From: Reticulitermes speratus
Lineage: Eukaryota; Arthropoda; Insecta; Blattodea; Rhinotermitidae
NCBI GenBank assembly: GCA_021186555.1
Contig: JAJKFL010000003.1
Location: 23,703,908 to 23,767,907 of the forward strand
Reading direction: 5' to 3'
Length of the DNA stretch: 64,000 nt
The position numbers and the translations under genes were made by a program. This document shows, in pieces, positions 11,230 through 23,456 of this stretch. Each line of letters starts with the position of its first letter. Within the stretch, counting starts at the first letter, position 1. The notes under the pieces are model-generated. The model had not been told where the DNA came from, searched no databases, and worked only from the letters and a program-made list of their open reading frames with translations.

Positions 11230-11985
11230 ACTGATCCTGATTTACAGGAATCATATTGATGAAATGATTCCTGAATTATGTGGAGCGTGTTATGTAGTGA
11301 GGTCTGCGTTTCGTGGCAGCTGCACTGCCACACTGAAAAGAATTCATTTTGCATGTTTTCAGTCTATAATATGTGGAGTAAACTTGGGGGGGTAATCCAT
11401 CTTAAAGTAAAAAAAATCTATTTACACTCAAAAAGAACATTGTTGCAGTTGTGGTTGGTTCGAAACGTAGAAATATATTTAGAAGTCTGTTTAAGAGATT
11501 ATAAATTTTATCTTTCATGTTAATACATATTTTCATTAATGAGCTTCGTTGTAAATAACAAGAAATTTTTCCAAAAATTCAGTAGTACACAGTATTAATG
11601 CAAGGATTCAACACCACTTTTGTACACCAGCTGCGAACCTTTCATGTTTTCAGAAAAGTACGTGCAATGCTGGTATCAGAATATTCAGTATTTTACCATG
11701 CGGACTCACTAGTATGATGAATGAGAAGGCACGATTTAAAGTAGTATTAACAAAATGCTTACACACCCGTTTAATTTGTTGATGTATTTCTAATGTTTAA
11801 AAATAACTCATGATCTTATTATGAATTTGATGTAGCATTTGAACACAGTATATGAAATGTGTGCAGTATTTTTGTATTGCACTAATTCTGTATATTTGTA
11901 TTTTTATTGCTCCAGACCCTGTTGTCACCTCGACAAAATTTTGGACCGATGGAGTGTATAATATATGACTATATGTAGCGTATCT
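11230..11985 (+). mobile_element. Jockey-clade-like LINE, decayed C-terminal fragment and 3' UTR
   Basis: Frames overlapping 11278-11523 read as the thumb/C-terminal part of a non-LTR reverse transcriptase: a segment resembling YHAVRS, then TLKRIHFACFQSIICGVNLG, then a cysteine-containing segment ending near KFYLSC. Frameshifts and stops break it. Downstream up to about 11985 is a plausible 3' UTR. No YADD motif is included, so the insertion is strongly 5'-truncated. The clade rests on recalled similarity only. Confidence 0.5.
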
Positions 11986-13030
11986 GTTGTTGTTGTATTA
12001 GTATATGCCTTATGAGCACGTTCACTGTTCTGGAAATATGGATTGTGATCTGGGTAGATCTGTCATGCAGATGGAAGCAAAATGTTCTTCCAGCCCACCA
12101 TACTCTGCTGTTACACAATCCAGAAGAAAGCAGTCTTTGCTTTTGTGATTTTAACTCGGTGCGAAATTACATGAGAGCAGGCTTGAAATTAAACTTCACT
12201 GCTTATGCTGTGAAGTACCAAAAATGGACAACGCGATTCACATGCTGACAGATTGCAACAACATTTAAATTCCGCGTTTATTTTACGCATTCACATTAAA
12301 TTTCCAGAGAAAATTGAGTTAAGAGATATCTTCGATGCCAAGAATCGAAGCCTGAAAGTGCCGCTTATTGTATCATTGTTGGGCTTACCAATACGTACAG
12401 TACATTCTGTACAAAGCTGAAATCCCATTAGCCGCAGCGTTTTCCCTTTGAAAATTTCGGCGGGATTTATGCGAATAATCCACTTCCAGCGGGTTAGCGT
12501 CCTTTTAGATAGCCTAATTTCGTGTGTGCAGTAAACTAAACATGAGGTCTTATCTCATGTGGGTCGTTACGCGGCGTGTAGCAGTTTGCCGACGTCTCGA
12601 ATAAATGAAACATATTCTGGACTGAGTACAGCACTTCGTGCCTGTGGGAAACGACGAACAAGGGGGCAACGAACAGTGAAGGAATGCAAGAATCGTTATA
12701 GATCGATGAAGACGCGGCACGCAGGTGCAAATGTTCGTATTATTCATACAATAGGGAAGGTGGGGTAAACGGGAAAGCTAATCAATTTTATGTTAGCCAT
12801 CCCGTTGTGTACATACACTGTAAGTACGTAAACACGTATAATTTCCATCAGACGCAGCCCTTTATTACTGTTTTAAACACTACATGTTTTGATGAGAAAC
12901 TGAGCATGTACAGTTGTTTCAATACAGAAGTATTAAAAACAAGGTAAAAATGTAAATAACTTTTGTAAGATCTCACAAATGATGTAAAGAATGTATTACA
13001 ATCAGTTTGTAATTCTCGATGGTGTGTACG

Positions 13031-14421
13031 GGCACAAATCACCAGGTATTGATCAAATTCCAGCAGAACTGATTAAAGCAGGAGGTAGGACAATTCGTTC
13101 TGAGATCCATAAACTTATTAATTCTATTTGGAATAAAGAGGAATTGCCTGAGCAGTGGAAGGAGTCAATCATTGTACCTATTTATAAGAAGGTTGATAAA
13201 ACAGATTGCAGTAATTATCGAGGCATATCACTTTTGTCAACCACATACAAAATTCTATCCAACATTCTTCTGTCAAGGTTAACTCCATATGCATAGGAAA
13301 TTATTGGGGAGCATCAGTGTGGGTTTAGACGTAACAGCTCGACTACTGATCATATATTCTGCATTCGTGAAATACTTGAGAAAAAATGGGAATACAATGA
13401 GGCAGTTCATCAGCTATTTATAGACTTCAAGAAAGCCTATGATTCAGTTAGGAGGGAGGTCTTGTATAATATTCTCATTGAGTTTTGTATCCCTATGAAA
13501 CTAGTAAGGCTCGTAAAAATGTGTCTAAATGAAACCTATAGCAGAGTCCGGGTAGGCAAACATTTATCTGACACATTTCCTTTTAAGAATGGTTTGAAAA
13601 AAGGAGATGCTTTATCGCCATTGCTTTTCAACTTTGCTTTGGAATATGCCTTTAGAAGGGTTCAGGCAAACCAGGAGGGCTTAAAATTGAATGGTACACA
13701 TCAGCTTCTAGTTTATGCTGATGATATTAATATATTGGGTGGAAGCATACATGCTATAAAGAAAAACACAAAAGCTTTGGTAGTCGCTACTAAGGAGATT
13801 GGTCTAGAAGTAAATGCTGAGAAAACTAAGTACATGGTCATGTCTCGCAATCAGAATGCAGGACAAAATCACAACATAAAGGTAGATAATAAATCCTTTG
13901 AAAGGGTGGAACAGTTCAAATATTTGGGAACAACCCTAACAAATCAAAATTCCATTCAGGAAGAAATTAAGAGCAGATTGAAGTCGGGGAGTGCTTGTTA
14001 TCATTCGGTGCAGGATCTTCTGTCTTCCAGTTTGCTGTCAAAAAATACAAAGATTAAGATATACAGAACTATAATTTTGCCTGTTGTTTTGTATGGATGT
14101 GAGACTTGGTCTCTCACACTGAGGGAGGAACATAGGCTGAGGGTGTTCGAGAATAGGGTGCTGAGGAGGATATTTGGGCCTAGGAGGGACGGGGTAACGG
14201 GGGAGTGGAGAAGACTACATAACGAGGAACTTAATGATCTGTACTCATCACCAAATATTATACGGGTGATCAAATCGAGAAGAATGAGGTGGGCGGGGCA
14301 TGTAGCACGTATGGGTGAGGGGAGAGGTGCATACAGGGTTTTGGTGGGGAGACCTGAGGGAAGGAGACCACTTGGAAGACCGAGACGTAGATGGGAGGAT
14401 AATATTAAAATGGATCTTTAA
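13031..14421 (+). pseudogene. non-LTR reverse transcriptase with one premature stop
   Basis: The frame reads through about 463 codons with a single internal stop, TAG at 13294-13296, where relatives have an acidic codon (PYA*EIIGEH). Reverse-transcriptase signatures appear in order: KSPGIDQIPAELI, CSNYRGISLL, QCGFRRN, the first catalytic Asp in [12 protein letters not shown], the second pair in [12 protein letters not shown], then [21 protein letters not shown] and the C-terminal [12 protein letters not shown]. The frame closes at TAA 14419-14421 after KMDL, where longer relatives continue with Gln, so this too looks like a C-to-T nonsense change. The endonuclease domain is missing through 5' truncation. 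It is the best-preserved coding remnant of a mobile element in the window. Confidence 0.88.
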
Positions 14422-14598
14422 GAATTGGGATTGGGGGGCATGTACTGGATTGATATGGCTCAGGATAGGGACAGGTGGCGGGCTCTTGTGAATGCGGTAA
14501 TGAACCTTCGGGTTCCATAAAACGCGGGGAATTTGTTGACTAGCTGACGACCTGTTAGCTTCTCAAGAAGGACTCTGCTCCATGGAGTTAGTTAGTTA
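13031..14598 (+). mobile_element. LINE family A (RTE-like), 5'-truncated copy with candidate 7-bp target-site duplication
   Basis: The element starts inside the reverse transcriptase, in a segment whose longer relatives read SHKSPGIDQIP, and runs to a short 3' repeat of GTTAGTTAGTTAGT near 14588-14600. GTGTACG occurs just before it (13024-13030) and just after it (14599-14605). The 3' signature TTCGGGTTCCATAAAA through TTAGCTTCTCAAGAAGG is shared with copies at 1565, 8118, 26535, 48781 and 52222. Confidence 0.85.
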
Positions 14599-15615
14599 GT
14601 GTACGAGTAGAGTAAATACTAACAGTGCCGTGTTTTTGTTTACGAACCTTTTTAAGATACTAGTTCCTACATGGCCTAAAAATAAACAAATTACAAGATT
14701 TTAATGTGATTTTATTTTAACGCACTTTAATTAGGCGTTACATAAATGAAGAAACAATTGTCTTAATACTAACATCACAACATTCCTCAGAATACCACCC
14801 ACTTCTATAGTTATTTTCATTGGTAAATGTTATAGTGACTGTATCATACCTGCGATTGCTTCTGGCCTTGAGGTTATAACAACAACACAATTTTCAGCAT
14901 GACTGCAGTTTAACAAACATAACGCTCATGACGTAATTATCGCTGGTACCCAAGATGTTTCGTGGTGATGCGTAGATATAATTTATGCAACTACCACAAG
15001 CTGTCAGCACTTTCTACTGTTAAGAAAGGCGGTACCCCGTTTTACCCCACCGCCCACCTTTGTCCTATGTTCCCCTATAGCTTCCGTCTTGTTGCATCCG
15101 TACCTGTATTATAAATTATGGCAACAAAAATTATTAACTGCATGAGTGGAGTCGCTCAGCTGGTCTAAAAATACCCGCCTTTTGCGGAACCCAAAGGTTA
15201 ATTGCGGTGAAGATTACTTTCATGTGACTATGACACTGTGTAATCTGGCAGAAGGATGAGTTGTAGGCAGCAGGTTTTTTCCGTAATGTTGGTACGATTC
15301 TACCAGACCACACGGCGTCACACCTTAGAAGAAAGTACTTTTCATGTTCACGGCCCTGAGACCCGCAAATCTCGGTGAGCCACCGGACCGAATGCTGAGC
15401 GAAATGAATTCAGGACACACTGCCATGACTTTCGTGTTTGTACGCCTGCCTTGTAAAGACTGTCCACATTACTAATTCCACGGCTGGCAGAAGTGTTATT
15501 CGTTCAGGCTCGCCGACACCGTAATTAAATCGCGGATGTTACTTTTGGGTGGTCACTTTTATAACCAATAAATTAATATAACAATTAGGAACGTCGTGGT
15601 AATGGTGGTGTAAGA

Positions 15616-16084
15616 CAGTGGTATTCAACCTGGGGTACGCGTACCCCCGGGGGTACGCGAAGACATCTTAGGAGGTACGTAAAATTAAAAAAATGAATAT
15701 ATTATTTCATGATAAACACTGAATAATCAGGGGCAGATTTAGGGTTAGCCACAAGAGACCCCGACGTAAGGACATGCGATTTGGGAGCGCCATTTTTTTC
15801 TCTCTCTCTCTCTCCTTTATGCGATTCTTATCTGGGCGGCGGCTAGTTTCATTTTATTCCACATAGTGCATATAATATATTCGTTATTTAATAGCTTGAC
15901 TCTCCTTTTTCTCATTTAAATCTTATTATTTAATACATTATTTTGGATGTAATTTAATTAACTTATTTTAGATGTAGATTATAGACTGTGAATAACTTGA
16001 ATTATGCACCAACAACTTTGGGGGTACAAAGTTGAAGAGAAATTATATCTGGGGGTACGCGAACAAAAAGGTTGAATACCACTG
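15616..16084. mobile_element. hAT-type MITE, 469 bp, with 8-bp target-site duplication
   Basis: The left end is CAGTGGTATTCAACCTGGGG and the right end as reverse complement is CAGTGGTATTCAACCTTTTT. The sub-terminal GGGGGTACGCG is also repeated on both sides (15651 and 16053). The flanks GTGTAAGA (15608-15615) and GTGTAAGT (16085-16092) match at 7 of 8 positions. The core is A/T-rich, non-coding and holds a CT microsatellite at about 15796-15814. CAGTGGTTCTCAACC-type ends are typical of non-autonomous hAT elements. Confidence 0.88.
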
Positions 16085-17341
16085 GTGTAAGTTACACTGG
16101 ACTGCGCGCCGTAGAGAGGACGACATCGTTTCTATATAGCCACTGATGACACCACCTGCTCTGCAGTGTTCAGTCCCTTTGAGATAAAATTCCCTGTACA
16201 TTTGCAAGGCATGGTTAAAAAAAAGATTTTGTTCCGTTTAATGTCTTCAGTTTTGGAACATTATAATGTTGCTTGCCTGTCAGGAGGGAAGTAATTTGGC
16301 TTCCGAAACCCGCACACATTCATTTCTACAAGACGGAGTGTAAAGCTGTGTCTGCCTTTTCGCACTTCGAATGTTCGAGACTGAGCTGTTCACCTTCCAG
16401 GACCGCCAAGCAGAGTCCTGAAACGTACAGCCCATTGTTACGAAATTACACTACATGACGCCTACAGTCCATATTAGTGACATTAGAGCCAATTAGAACA
16501 CTTCACGATGTTTGTCATAATAGCCATCGTCAGCTCTTAGTCCCTTCCGCGTTCTGAGAGACAGACTGGAAATGACGAGACAGCCAAGTCCCGAACTGAT
16601 GCCAAGCAATAATTATGCCTGGCTCACTCCGCGCATACTGGTCATTAAGGGCCCTGTTTCTGCAACTCTGACGTGGCTGTTCTGACGACTTCTGTGTACG
16701 AAAGGTGTAGTGGCCTTCAGCACATGTAACAGCCGATCTCAACACATTCCCTGAATGCTGTTCAAGTGACTGTTAGGCTTCTTGTGACAGAAATTTTCAA
16801 CCTTTGCGACCATTTTTGAGGAGAGTAGGTTGTGAACCACTTGTCTTCTGGACTGTGTTATACTGCAGTTATCACTAGCCGTTTTTATGTGCGGGTAATA
16901 TATGTTGTGACCTAGCATCGTGCTTCTTTCTTTAAATTCGATACGGGAAATTCCAAGAGCAATTCTGGTTCTCTGTCATATCGCCGCATAATGAGTCCAC
17001 TTTACTTAGGGCCGTGAATGTGTAGACAAACCACAAATAAGCCCACTAAACTACAAAAGCCATTGGTAATTTTGCTTGCTACCTTATGGAATACAGGGGG
17101 TGTGAATGAGTGGAACAAGAGTTACCAATCGGCCTTCCTGGTTATGCGGTGTATAAAACACTCGCATTCCATGCCGGGAGCCCGGTAAATTGTATATAAC
17201 TTAATGAGGTTTATTCAGTGTTCATTCTAGTACTGAGTTTGATCTTAAATGAAAAGTCACAGTTCTTGAGTTTTTGTAGGCCTACGCGTGTTCATTTTAC
17301 GAACACAAAAAAGGCAAGTATCTGGTGACCGTAGCTAAGTT

Positions 17342-18786
17342 GAGATCTGCGCTCTTCTGGAATATTACGCGGCGTCGTGTGGTAATTGTTTACCGACGTT
17401 TCGGGACAACGTATCGGTCCAATCTTCACGGGTCAAGAGTCCGAGTAGGAAAGAAAGAAAGCCAGCAACCTATAACGTAGATCATAGAAAGGCGCACGGG
17501 GTAGCAATCAGTAGGCGTGATGACAGCCAGTAGGGTAGAACCAGGTTGAGAGAGGGATGGATAGAGACAACGTAAGGGAGCTAGGGGTACCGAGAATGCA
17601 ATCAGCTAAGGCAGCTGAAAAAAAACAATGGAATAGAGTAATAGTAAGGAAGCAAAATATAAAGGTAAGCTAAATAAATAAAATACAAATAAACCAAAAG
17701 CAAACGTTAAAAATACAAATAAATAAATTAGAAGAAGAAAACAAAACAGCGGGAGGGGGGGGGGGGAGAGAGAGACACGTAAAGTGGCTAGTGGGATACC
17801 TGGGCGAGAACCGGTCTCAGGGTGGCCAGTCGCTGCAGGTGAAGCAGGGTGAGAATAATGGGAGAAAAATGTATGGAATGCAGCAATAACAAGGAAGGGA
17901 AGTAAACCAAATAAATTAATGCATTAATTACAGACAGGGAATTATAAATAACTAATGAAATAAATAAAAATAATAAAAGTAGTAATAAAACAATTGAGGA
18001 ATAAAAATCAAAATATAAGAATAATAGTCATAAAATAATAAAATTTAGAAAAGCATAAAATAAAATAAAAATAAGAATAAAGAAATAATTAAAATGAAAA
18101 AGTAAAAAAGAAGAGAATAAAATAAAACTCACCGAAACTAAAAAAATGTAAAAATAAATCAATATAAACAAACAATAAAAATAAGAATAAAAACTAAAAA
18201 TAAAAATTAATAATCAACAATAAAAGTATAAAAAAGTAAAGAAAATTAAAAATACAGAATATAAAAGTGTATAAAATTAAATCAAACAATAAAATAACAA
18301 GTCGAATACAAAAAGTAAGAATGAAAAGGAGAAGGAACCAGACAGCAGATGGGGGAAGAGAAAGGGAGGGAAGAACAGCTAGAGCCGGAGGAAAGGAGGA
18401 GAATGTTAGAAACATATGCAGCTAAAGGAAAAGCAGCTCTGAGAAATGGGAGAAAGTGGACGAGGCAGAGGGAGAATGTGGTCCTCAAAAGGACCATGGA
18501 TTAATCACCACTACTGGGGGGGGGGGGGGGGGGCGCCGTCTACTCTCTCTAAGGAGGCGAAAGATAGGTTTCCATGACCCGCTTAGACTCAGGCTACCCC
18601 GCGCGCCGTTCCATGATCTACGTTATAGGTTGCTGGCTTTCTTTCTTTCCTACTCGGACTCTTGACCCGTGAAGATGGGACCGATACGTTGTCCCGAAAC
18701 GTCGGCCAATAATTACCACACGACGCCGCGTAATATCCCAGAAGAGCGCAGATCTCATCAACATCGCGGCGGAAGTCTGAAATCAG
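17342..18786. mobile_element. long inverted-repeat element (1,445 bp) with exact 12-bp flanking duplication
   Basis: Arms of roughly 190 bp (about 17342-17530 and 18590-18786) are near-perfect reverse complements. Each holds the block GTTTCGGGACAACGTATCGG or its complement, plus TACTCGGACTCTTGACCCG or its complement. CGTAGCTAAGTT is repeated exactly at 17330-17341 and 18787-18798. The core (about 17620-18480) is extremely A-rich on the + strand, then purine-rich, with an 18-G run at 18516-18533. No transposase or reverse transcriptase is visible. Each arm carries a hammerhead-like TGAAGA...GAAACGTC motif. The 12-bp duplication argues against TA-targeting transposons and fits a retro-type insertion. 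Confidence 0.8.
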
Positions 18787-20111
18787 CGTAGCTAAGTTAT
18801 TCACCAACTTTCATCAGAGTACAGTTAAATGCTGTTCCTGTGCTTAATTAAGAACCGCGCTATCAAGATACACACATGATGGGCCTCGGCTTAGGTGGAC
18901 GTGAGTGGTCAGGTTGACGCCCCGGCCGCAATACCTCGTTACCCAGTCGATAGGATGGTGGTTTGGTCACGGAGCCGATCCGGATCGGTGTTGAGAAAAA
19001 AAATTGGCTGAAAATAGACATTGCGAATTGTATTATACTGTGCTAAGGAGTTGGTCGACGCAAATCGTACACAATTTAAATTTCATTGTCAGTTTTACAA
19101 CATGGAGGTCTGGAAATCTGCTATAGAAAATTACAAATACATTTTCCACCCTCCAAAAAATTATATTGCATATTTATTATAAAGACCTACCAGTTAATGC
19201 TCTTGAAAAATAACCGCTGTTTATTGTGAGAATCTTACGAAACACAATAAATACACTGTGTGGGCAAAATGCAGCATTTTTGGAAGTTAAAGAAGGTGAA
19301 CCGCTGTGTTAACGGGTTAATAAGGGAGCCTCTTAATTTTATTCAGAATTATGAAGTGTCGCTTATATGACTATATCCCAGTAACTGCTGTCTACTTCCC
19401 CTGATTTACGGGAACCTTGCCGAAAGACTTGAACAGTCTCTTAAAATTATATGGGGGTTCCAAATTATGATGCTGCGAACATGCTTGTGAAAGCGTGCCC
19501 GCCAAGCCTAGATCAGCTCTTTCGCCGGTCTTACGCTGCGCAATGTAGTAAAAATGTTGTATGTAATATTTGAAGTCAAGTCTTTGGCTTTTAAAATGTT
19601 TGTTGCATCAAAACGACGGTTCACATACACGTTCCAGAAACTGCAGTGTGTTGGAACTTGCTCACGGTTAGTTCCCAGAACCATTAATTAAAACAAAGCT
19701 GTTACAAGCAGAGTCATAAAGCTACTTTTATTACTGCACAAACTTTGTACCTATATCTGTAGTACTGTCATTTTTTTATCTTTGGAAACATTGATTGCTT
19801 AAATACAGATCCCGTTTACGTTAAATTTGTCAGGTACAACCTCAAGAGTTTTCCACTGTCATGTTTGTAACTAACTGTTAACTAACAAGCGGTATTTCTT
19901 ACGTAATGTGTAGGTGAATTTATGACGTATGATGGATATCGCCCTGTAGGTTTTGATCAGGCTAGGTACTGCGTGTATGAAGTAATGATAGCTTAGAGAG
20001 CTTAGTGTGTAGTGAGTAGACTGCGGAACTGTGGTTAGACTCGTGGCAAGGAGAGAGAATTTTAGTTCAACGAAGAGCGTCTGAGACCAAGTCTGGAGTT
20101 CACCCGACCTC

Positions 20112-20205
20112 ATCAATGGGTGCCAGGGTAAACCGGCCGGGGAAACTGATCACTCATGTTTTTCTAGTGCTGAGATAAAGAATGGGTAGAATTGTACCTT
20201 CGCGC
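20112..20205 (+). mobile_element. SINE family 1, body fragment
   Basis: GGGTGCCAGGGTAAACCGGC, then CTGATCACTCATG and GTGCTGAGATAAAGAATGGG follow the order seen in the 3' halves of the SINEs at 4665 and 51690. The tRNA-like head is absent. Confidence 0.5.
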
Positions 20206-20282
20206 CCACATGTTATATGTCTTAATGACGTGATGTTAATTAAGCTGTGCATTAAACATTTTAAGCAACGAAGAAACAACGT

Positions 20283-20517
20283 TTCCGATCGCAGTGGTCG
20301 CACGGTTAGGAATGGGTCTGCGACCGCTTGCTTGCTGGGATTGCGGGTTCGAATCCCGCCGGGGGAATGGATGTCTCTCGCTTGTGAGTGTTGTGCTGTC
20401 AGATAGAGGGCTCTGCGACGGGCCAATCCCTCATCCAGAGATTGTGTGTCACTAAGTGTGATCAGGTGCAATAATAACCCTCCACACCTTCAATGAGTAG
20501 GTAGAAGAGGTCAGACT

Positions 20518-20561
<44 letters not shown>

Positions 20562-20570
20562 AGAAAGAAC
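20283..20570 (+). mobile_element. tRNA-derived SINE, family 2, ending in a (GAAA)n tail
   Basis: A head with GCAGTGGTCGCACGGTTAGG and a strong B box, GCGGGTTCGAATCCCGCCGG, at about 20343 is followed by a body with GATGTCTCTCGCTTGTGAGT. It ends in a simple AAGA repeat at 20516-20569 that serves as its 3' tail. Its minus strand yields the open frame containing PGGIRTRNPSKQ, a translation artefact of the B-box region often mistaken for a protein. Confidence 0.75.
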
Positions 20571-21159
20571 ATTGATGGGTCTTTTTCCAAATCTCATTAG
20601 ATCAAAAAATTACCCACATTTGTGAAAACTGACATTCCATTACCGTGTGCCCACATAGACCTATTCTGAGCCAGACGAATCCAGCCCACATCTTCAGACA
20701 CTATTTCTGTATTATCCATTCTAATGGTATCCCCCTGGCTACTCTTAGATATCCCAAGTGGTCTGTAAAACACATTTGTATAGGCTGCAAAAGTAACATT
20801 CAGTGACACTTAGAATTCCTTGACTAGCTAAACAACCATCATTTTCTAGCAGGACTGTATTCCATGGCGTTAGCGAGGGAGTGTTTTTAAATAGAATTTT
20901 GAAAAGTTTTAAATGTTTCCACGCGATGAACGAGAGAGTCACTTTAACAGCGACCCCTGTTCCCTGTAGAGCGTCGACGCATGGTATTATTAGTTTAATA
21001 AATCTTTGCTGTGCGGACTTGGGTGTCTGGTTTGGGTCTGACGAGCCGAGAAATTGTTTGAGCGGGAACTGCGCAGGACCTTGACCAACTCTCAGAATAC
21101 ATTCCTACACCTTAAAGAAGATATCCGGGGAAGGAATATGTACAGCTAGGTTATCACTA

Positions 21160-22268
21160 CAGTTAAACCCCGATACATTGACTCTCTCAGCACCAGTGAA
21201 GGTTTGTGAACAGAAATTCCCTGTTACACTGTGTAATCGATTTATATGAAATTGGGAGTTATATATGTTTTATTACTATAATTGTTGAAATTAGGAAAAT
21301 ACACTGAAAAGTTTATAAATTTTAAGTAACTAGAAAGAAACATATGGGAGTAGTTAAGGAGACATAAAATGTGTACAGCGACCATAAAGTGAAAAGGGAC
21401 AAAAAAAAGGTCAGAAGCCACTGAAAGAGTACAGAGGGGTGAAAAGGTCGAAGGAGAAAATACATAGTTTTGCCTTTTTGAAAGTAGGACGGACTGATTG
21501 GACATGGGGCAGTGACAAGGATTAATGGGGGAATAGGAGTCAAAAGTCTGAGTAGATTTCATTACAGGTGACAGCGACTAAGGTCATAATTTTCGTGGAG
21601 GCGTTTAAAAATTTGTTTCGGTTGCACATTAAAAATTTCCAGTAACAGAAATCGTTGAACTTAGGGTGACAGATGTACAAACATAGGGGGAAATTGAATT
21701 TAGCCAATAGGAGATTAAGATACAGATTTTAAACTAGTCCGCGTATCGTAAAACAGGCAACTGTAAGCATGAACCAATAAGAAATAGAGATAAATTAAAA
21801 AAGGGAGGTCTTTAAAATTTGAGTGGAAGAGACCAGTAAATGAAAAGTTAGTTAGGTGTGTGAAGTGGTAGAAATCAGAAGGAAGTACTTGCCGTCTTCG
21901 ACATCAGTGCACCAGTTGTGCGATACAATAGATAAACAAATTAAGTGTTGCAAAGGGTAGATAAGTGAAATCTTACAAGCTACATCCACTTACAGTGTTT
22001 ATTAAGTGTACGAAAGTGTAATTCCAAATAAATTGAAAGTATTTCTCTTTGAGTGCAAATTAGTGTTCAAACTGATTACAATTTGATTCCGGTGAGCAGA
22101 ACCACTTAGATTCCCGACGAGCGAGAGTCCACATGCTACCGAACTGAGAGCCAGGCATAACAAATAAAGGTACGTGCGGTTATAACAGTATTTCGATTTT
22201 TCACCACCTCCGACATACCGCCGCAAATTTCGGTGAACAAACAGTGGCGCTATATCTGAGTTTGACTG
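21160..22268. mobile_element. pogo/Tigger-like non-autonomous element, about 1.1 kb
   Basis: The left terminus is CAGTTAAACCCCGATACATT and the right terminus as reverse complement is CAGTCAAACTCAGATATAGC. TA on both sides (21158-21159, 22269-22270) is the expected target duplication. The sub-terminal ACATACCGCCGCAAATTTCG is shared with the partial element at 26992. The interior has no long transposase frame. Confidence 0.65.
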
Positions 22269-23210
22269 TACTTGGTTTCTGAAGCACAATGGTAACTGTG
22301 TACCACCTGCTTTACTTAATTAGGCCTATGGAAACTTGCATTTTGCTCATACAGTTACGTATTTCATGTGATGTTTATAATAAACAGCGATTATTCACCT
22401 AAATACTATTAACCGCTTGGTTTTTATAATGGTGACGGACTCTGTTCTCACTGTGCTGTCTGTGAGGTAGGAACTGAACGTTTATACTAAGTATATTATT
22501 GAAATTAATTTCCGACTTCAAGGGGTTGACTTGGAATTAAGTCCGAGGAACGTGAATGCTCGGTGGAACGAATCAGGGCAGAGTTAGTCAGAATCCACAA
22601 ATACTGCTGAATGCCATTAGTAGGCGGAATGTTTGTTCTTTCCACTGTTGCTTCGCGGACACTGCCAATCTGGCAGCCTTTGATCACTCTGGCATTGTGC
22701 AAGGTGCTTCTGAAACGTGGTGAGGCATTCAGGTCTGCAGGGAGGAGGCGGTCATCGTTTTTTTTTTCAGAACGAAACCCATGTTAGCGATGAATCTGCA
22801 GACCTGCTCTGTGGTCATCGCGTAGAGTTTACAGACACAGTGCGATGCGTAAAGTGCATTTACTGTATAAAACAACGTGAAAATTATCTAATACGTGCTC
22901 ATTTAGATGTTGTCGCATAAAATCATACACATATGTTAACACTAGAAACCACTACCGAACACCACGTAAACAGACACCCCAGTAATATAAGGCCGTTAAC
23001 CAAGAAATTCAGGAAATTCCTCACTGTAATACAAATAACATTTGTTAGCTTACTACAATACAGAATTTTGTAAATACCGCAGCCTTACAGCTTAATGTAT
23101 AAAGATAAAATAAGTAGAATTATATACTCCTATAACGAATGAGGCATAATGACACAGACTACCGGTAGCCTTGGTATTCAGCACGCTAAACTGCTAAACT
23201 CCTAAACTGT

Positions 23211-23456
23211 TGAAGGAAATCTGCGGTCTTCTGGGGTATTATGCGGCGTCGTGTGGTAATTCTTTACCGACGTTTCGGGGCAACGTATCGGTCCCATCTT
23301 CACGGGTCTCTTTCCTACTCGGGACTCTTGACCCGTGAAGATGGGACCGATACGTTGCCCCGAAACGTCGGTAAACAATTACCACACGACGCCGCGTAAT
23401 ACCCCAGAAGACCGCAGATTTCATCAACATCGCGGCGGAAGTCTGAAATCAAAATT
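23211..23456. mobile_element. compact inverted-repeat (foldback) element, related to 17342-18786
   Basis: Two arms of about 100 bp meet with almost no spacer near 23310: CGTTTCGGGGCAACGTATCG (left) and its complement on the right. The right arm extends asymmetrically by CATCGCGGCGGAAGTCTGAA, as in the 17.3-kb and 27.1-kb elements. CTAAACTGT occurs at 23202-23210 and again at 23457-23465, a candidate 9-bp target duplication. It lacks the A-rich core of its larger relative. Confidence 0.75.

Noticed and set aside
14001-14273. 90-codon minus-strand open frame inside the 13-kb LINE
   Set aside because: It is the antisense shadow of the reverse-transcriptase frame.
20335-20370. Strong tRNA-like B box suggesting a tRNA gene
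   Set aside because: No complete cloverleaf or anticodon arm can be built, and the sequence continues into a SINE body with a GAAA tail.
20154-20471. 105-codon minus-strand open frame containing PGGIRTRNPSK
   Set aside because: It is the reverse complement of a SINE head. Such frames are a frequent source of false proteins.
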